A stretch of 39,947 nucleotides of DNA, taken from NCBI GenBank assembly GCA_900088475.1, contig FLMG01001782.1, forward strand, positions 2,473 to 42,419, written 5' to 3'. The notes under the pieces are model-generated. The model saw only the letters and a list, made by a program, of their open reading frames with translations. It made no database searches and was not told where the DNA came from. Positions 39,900 to 39,947 of this stretch are shown piece after piece. The position numbers were made by a program, and so were the translations under genes. This DNA comes from Hyphochytrium catenoides. Lineage: Eukaryota > Sar > Hyphochytriomycetes > Hyphochytriales > Hyphochytriaceae. Within the stretch, counting starts at the first letter, position 1, and each line of letters opens with the position of its first letter.

Positions 39900-39947
39900 A
39901 TATCTAACATTTATACTGCAAACCCAGCTATTACACGCTGTCACATC

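Overview
The window is eukaryotic nuclear DNA. Every large gene is cut by short GT-AG introns (mostly 60-330 bp, often with a CT-rich 3' end), and all eight firmly assigned genes encode eukaryote-specific or organellar proteins. I rebuilt each gene by joining exons where reading phase and family conservation agreed. Compact spacing, high intron density and the domain mix suggest a protist or alga, perhaps a stramenopile. That placement is inference with low confidence.

Left part (1-13.5 kb). A TC/CA microsatellite is followed by an IBA57-type mitochondrial Fe-S assembly factor (+, 293-2382). It converges on the second-largest subunit of RNA polymerase I (-, 2431-9248, 21 exons), with only 48 bp between the stop codons. 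An 0.8 kb spacer separates the Pol I gene head-to-head from RTF1 of the Paf1 complex (+, 10058-13447).

Middle (13.5-30.4 kb). After a 1 kb spacer comes a ubiquitin-specific protease (+, 14470-20167) with a DUSP domain and an unusual Tudor-knot/chromo-barrel-like insert before the catalytic core. It converges on an ankyrin-C2 protein (-, 20311-24242). A 1.4 kb spacer with at most a small unrecognised gene leads to an ankyrin, polyproline and calponin-homology protein (+, 25675-29322), then 1.1 kb with no assigned gene.

Right part (30.4-39.9 kb). CPSF2/CPSF100 of the mRNA 3'-end processing complex (+, 30454-35230) is followed by a small unrecognised cysteine-containing gene (+, about 35690-36401). 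A DGAT2-family acyltransferase (+, 36460-39090) keeps most family blocks but lacks the GRG block. A possible minus-strand gene starts at the right edge.

The genes are not a pathway cluster. They are mostly housekeeping functions: Pol I and Pol II transcription, mRNA 3' processing, deubiquitination, Fe-S assembly and triacylglycerol synthesis. I found no rRNA, convincing tRNA, transposon or CRISPR array. The least explained items are the USP insert, the DGAT2 lacking GRG, the two unfamiliar ankyrin multidomain proteins and the small gene upstream of DGAT2.
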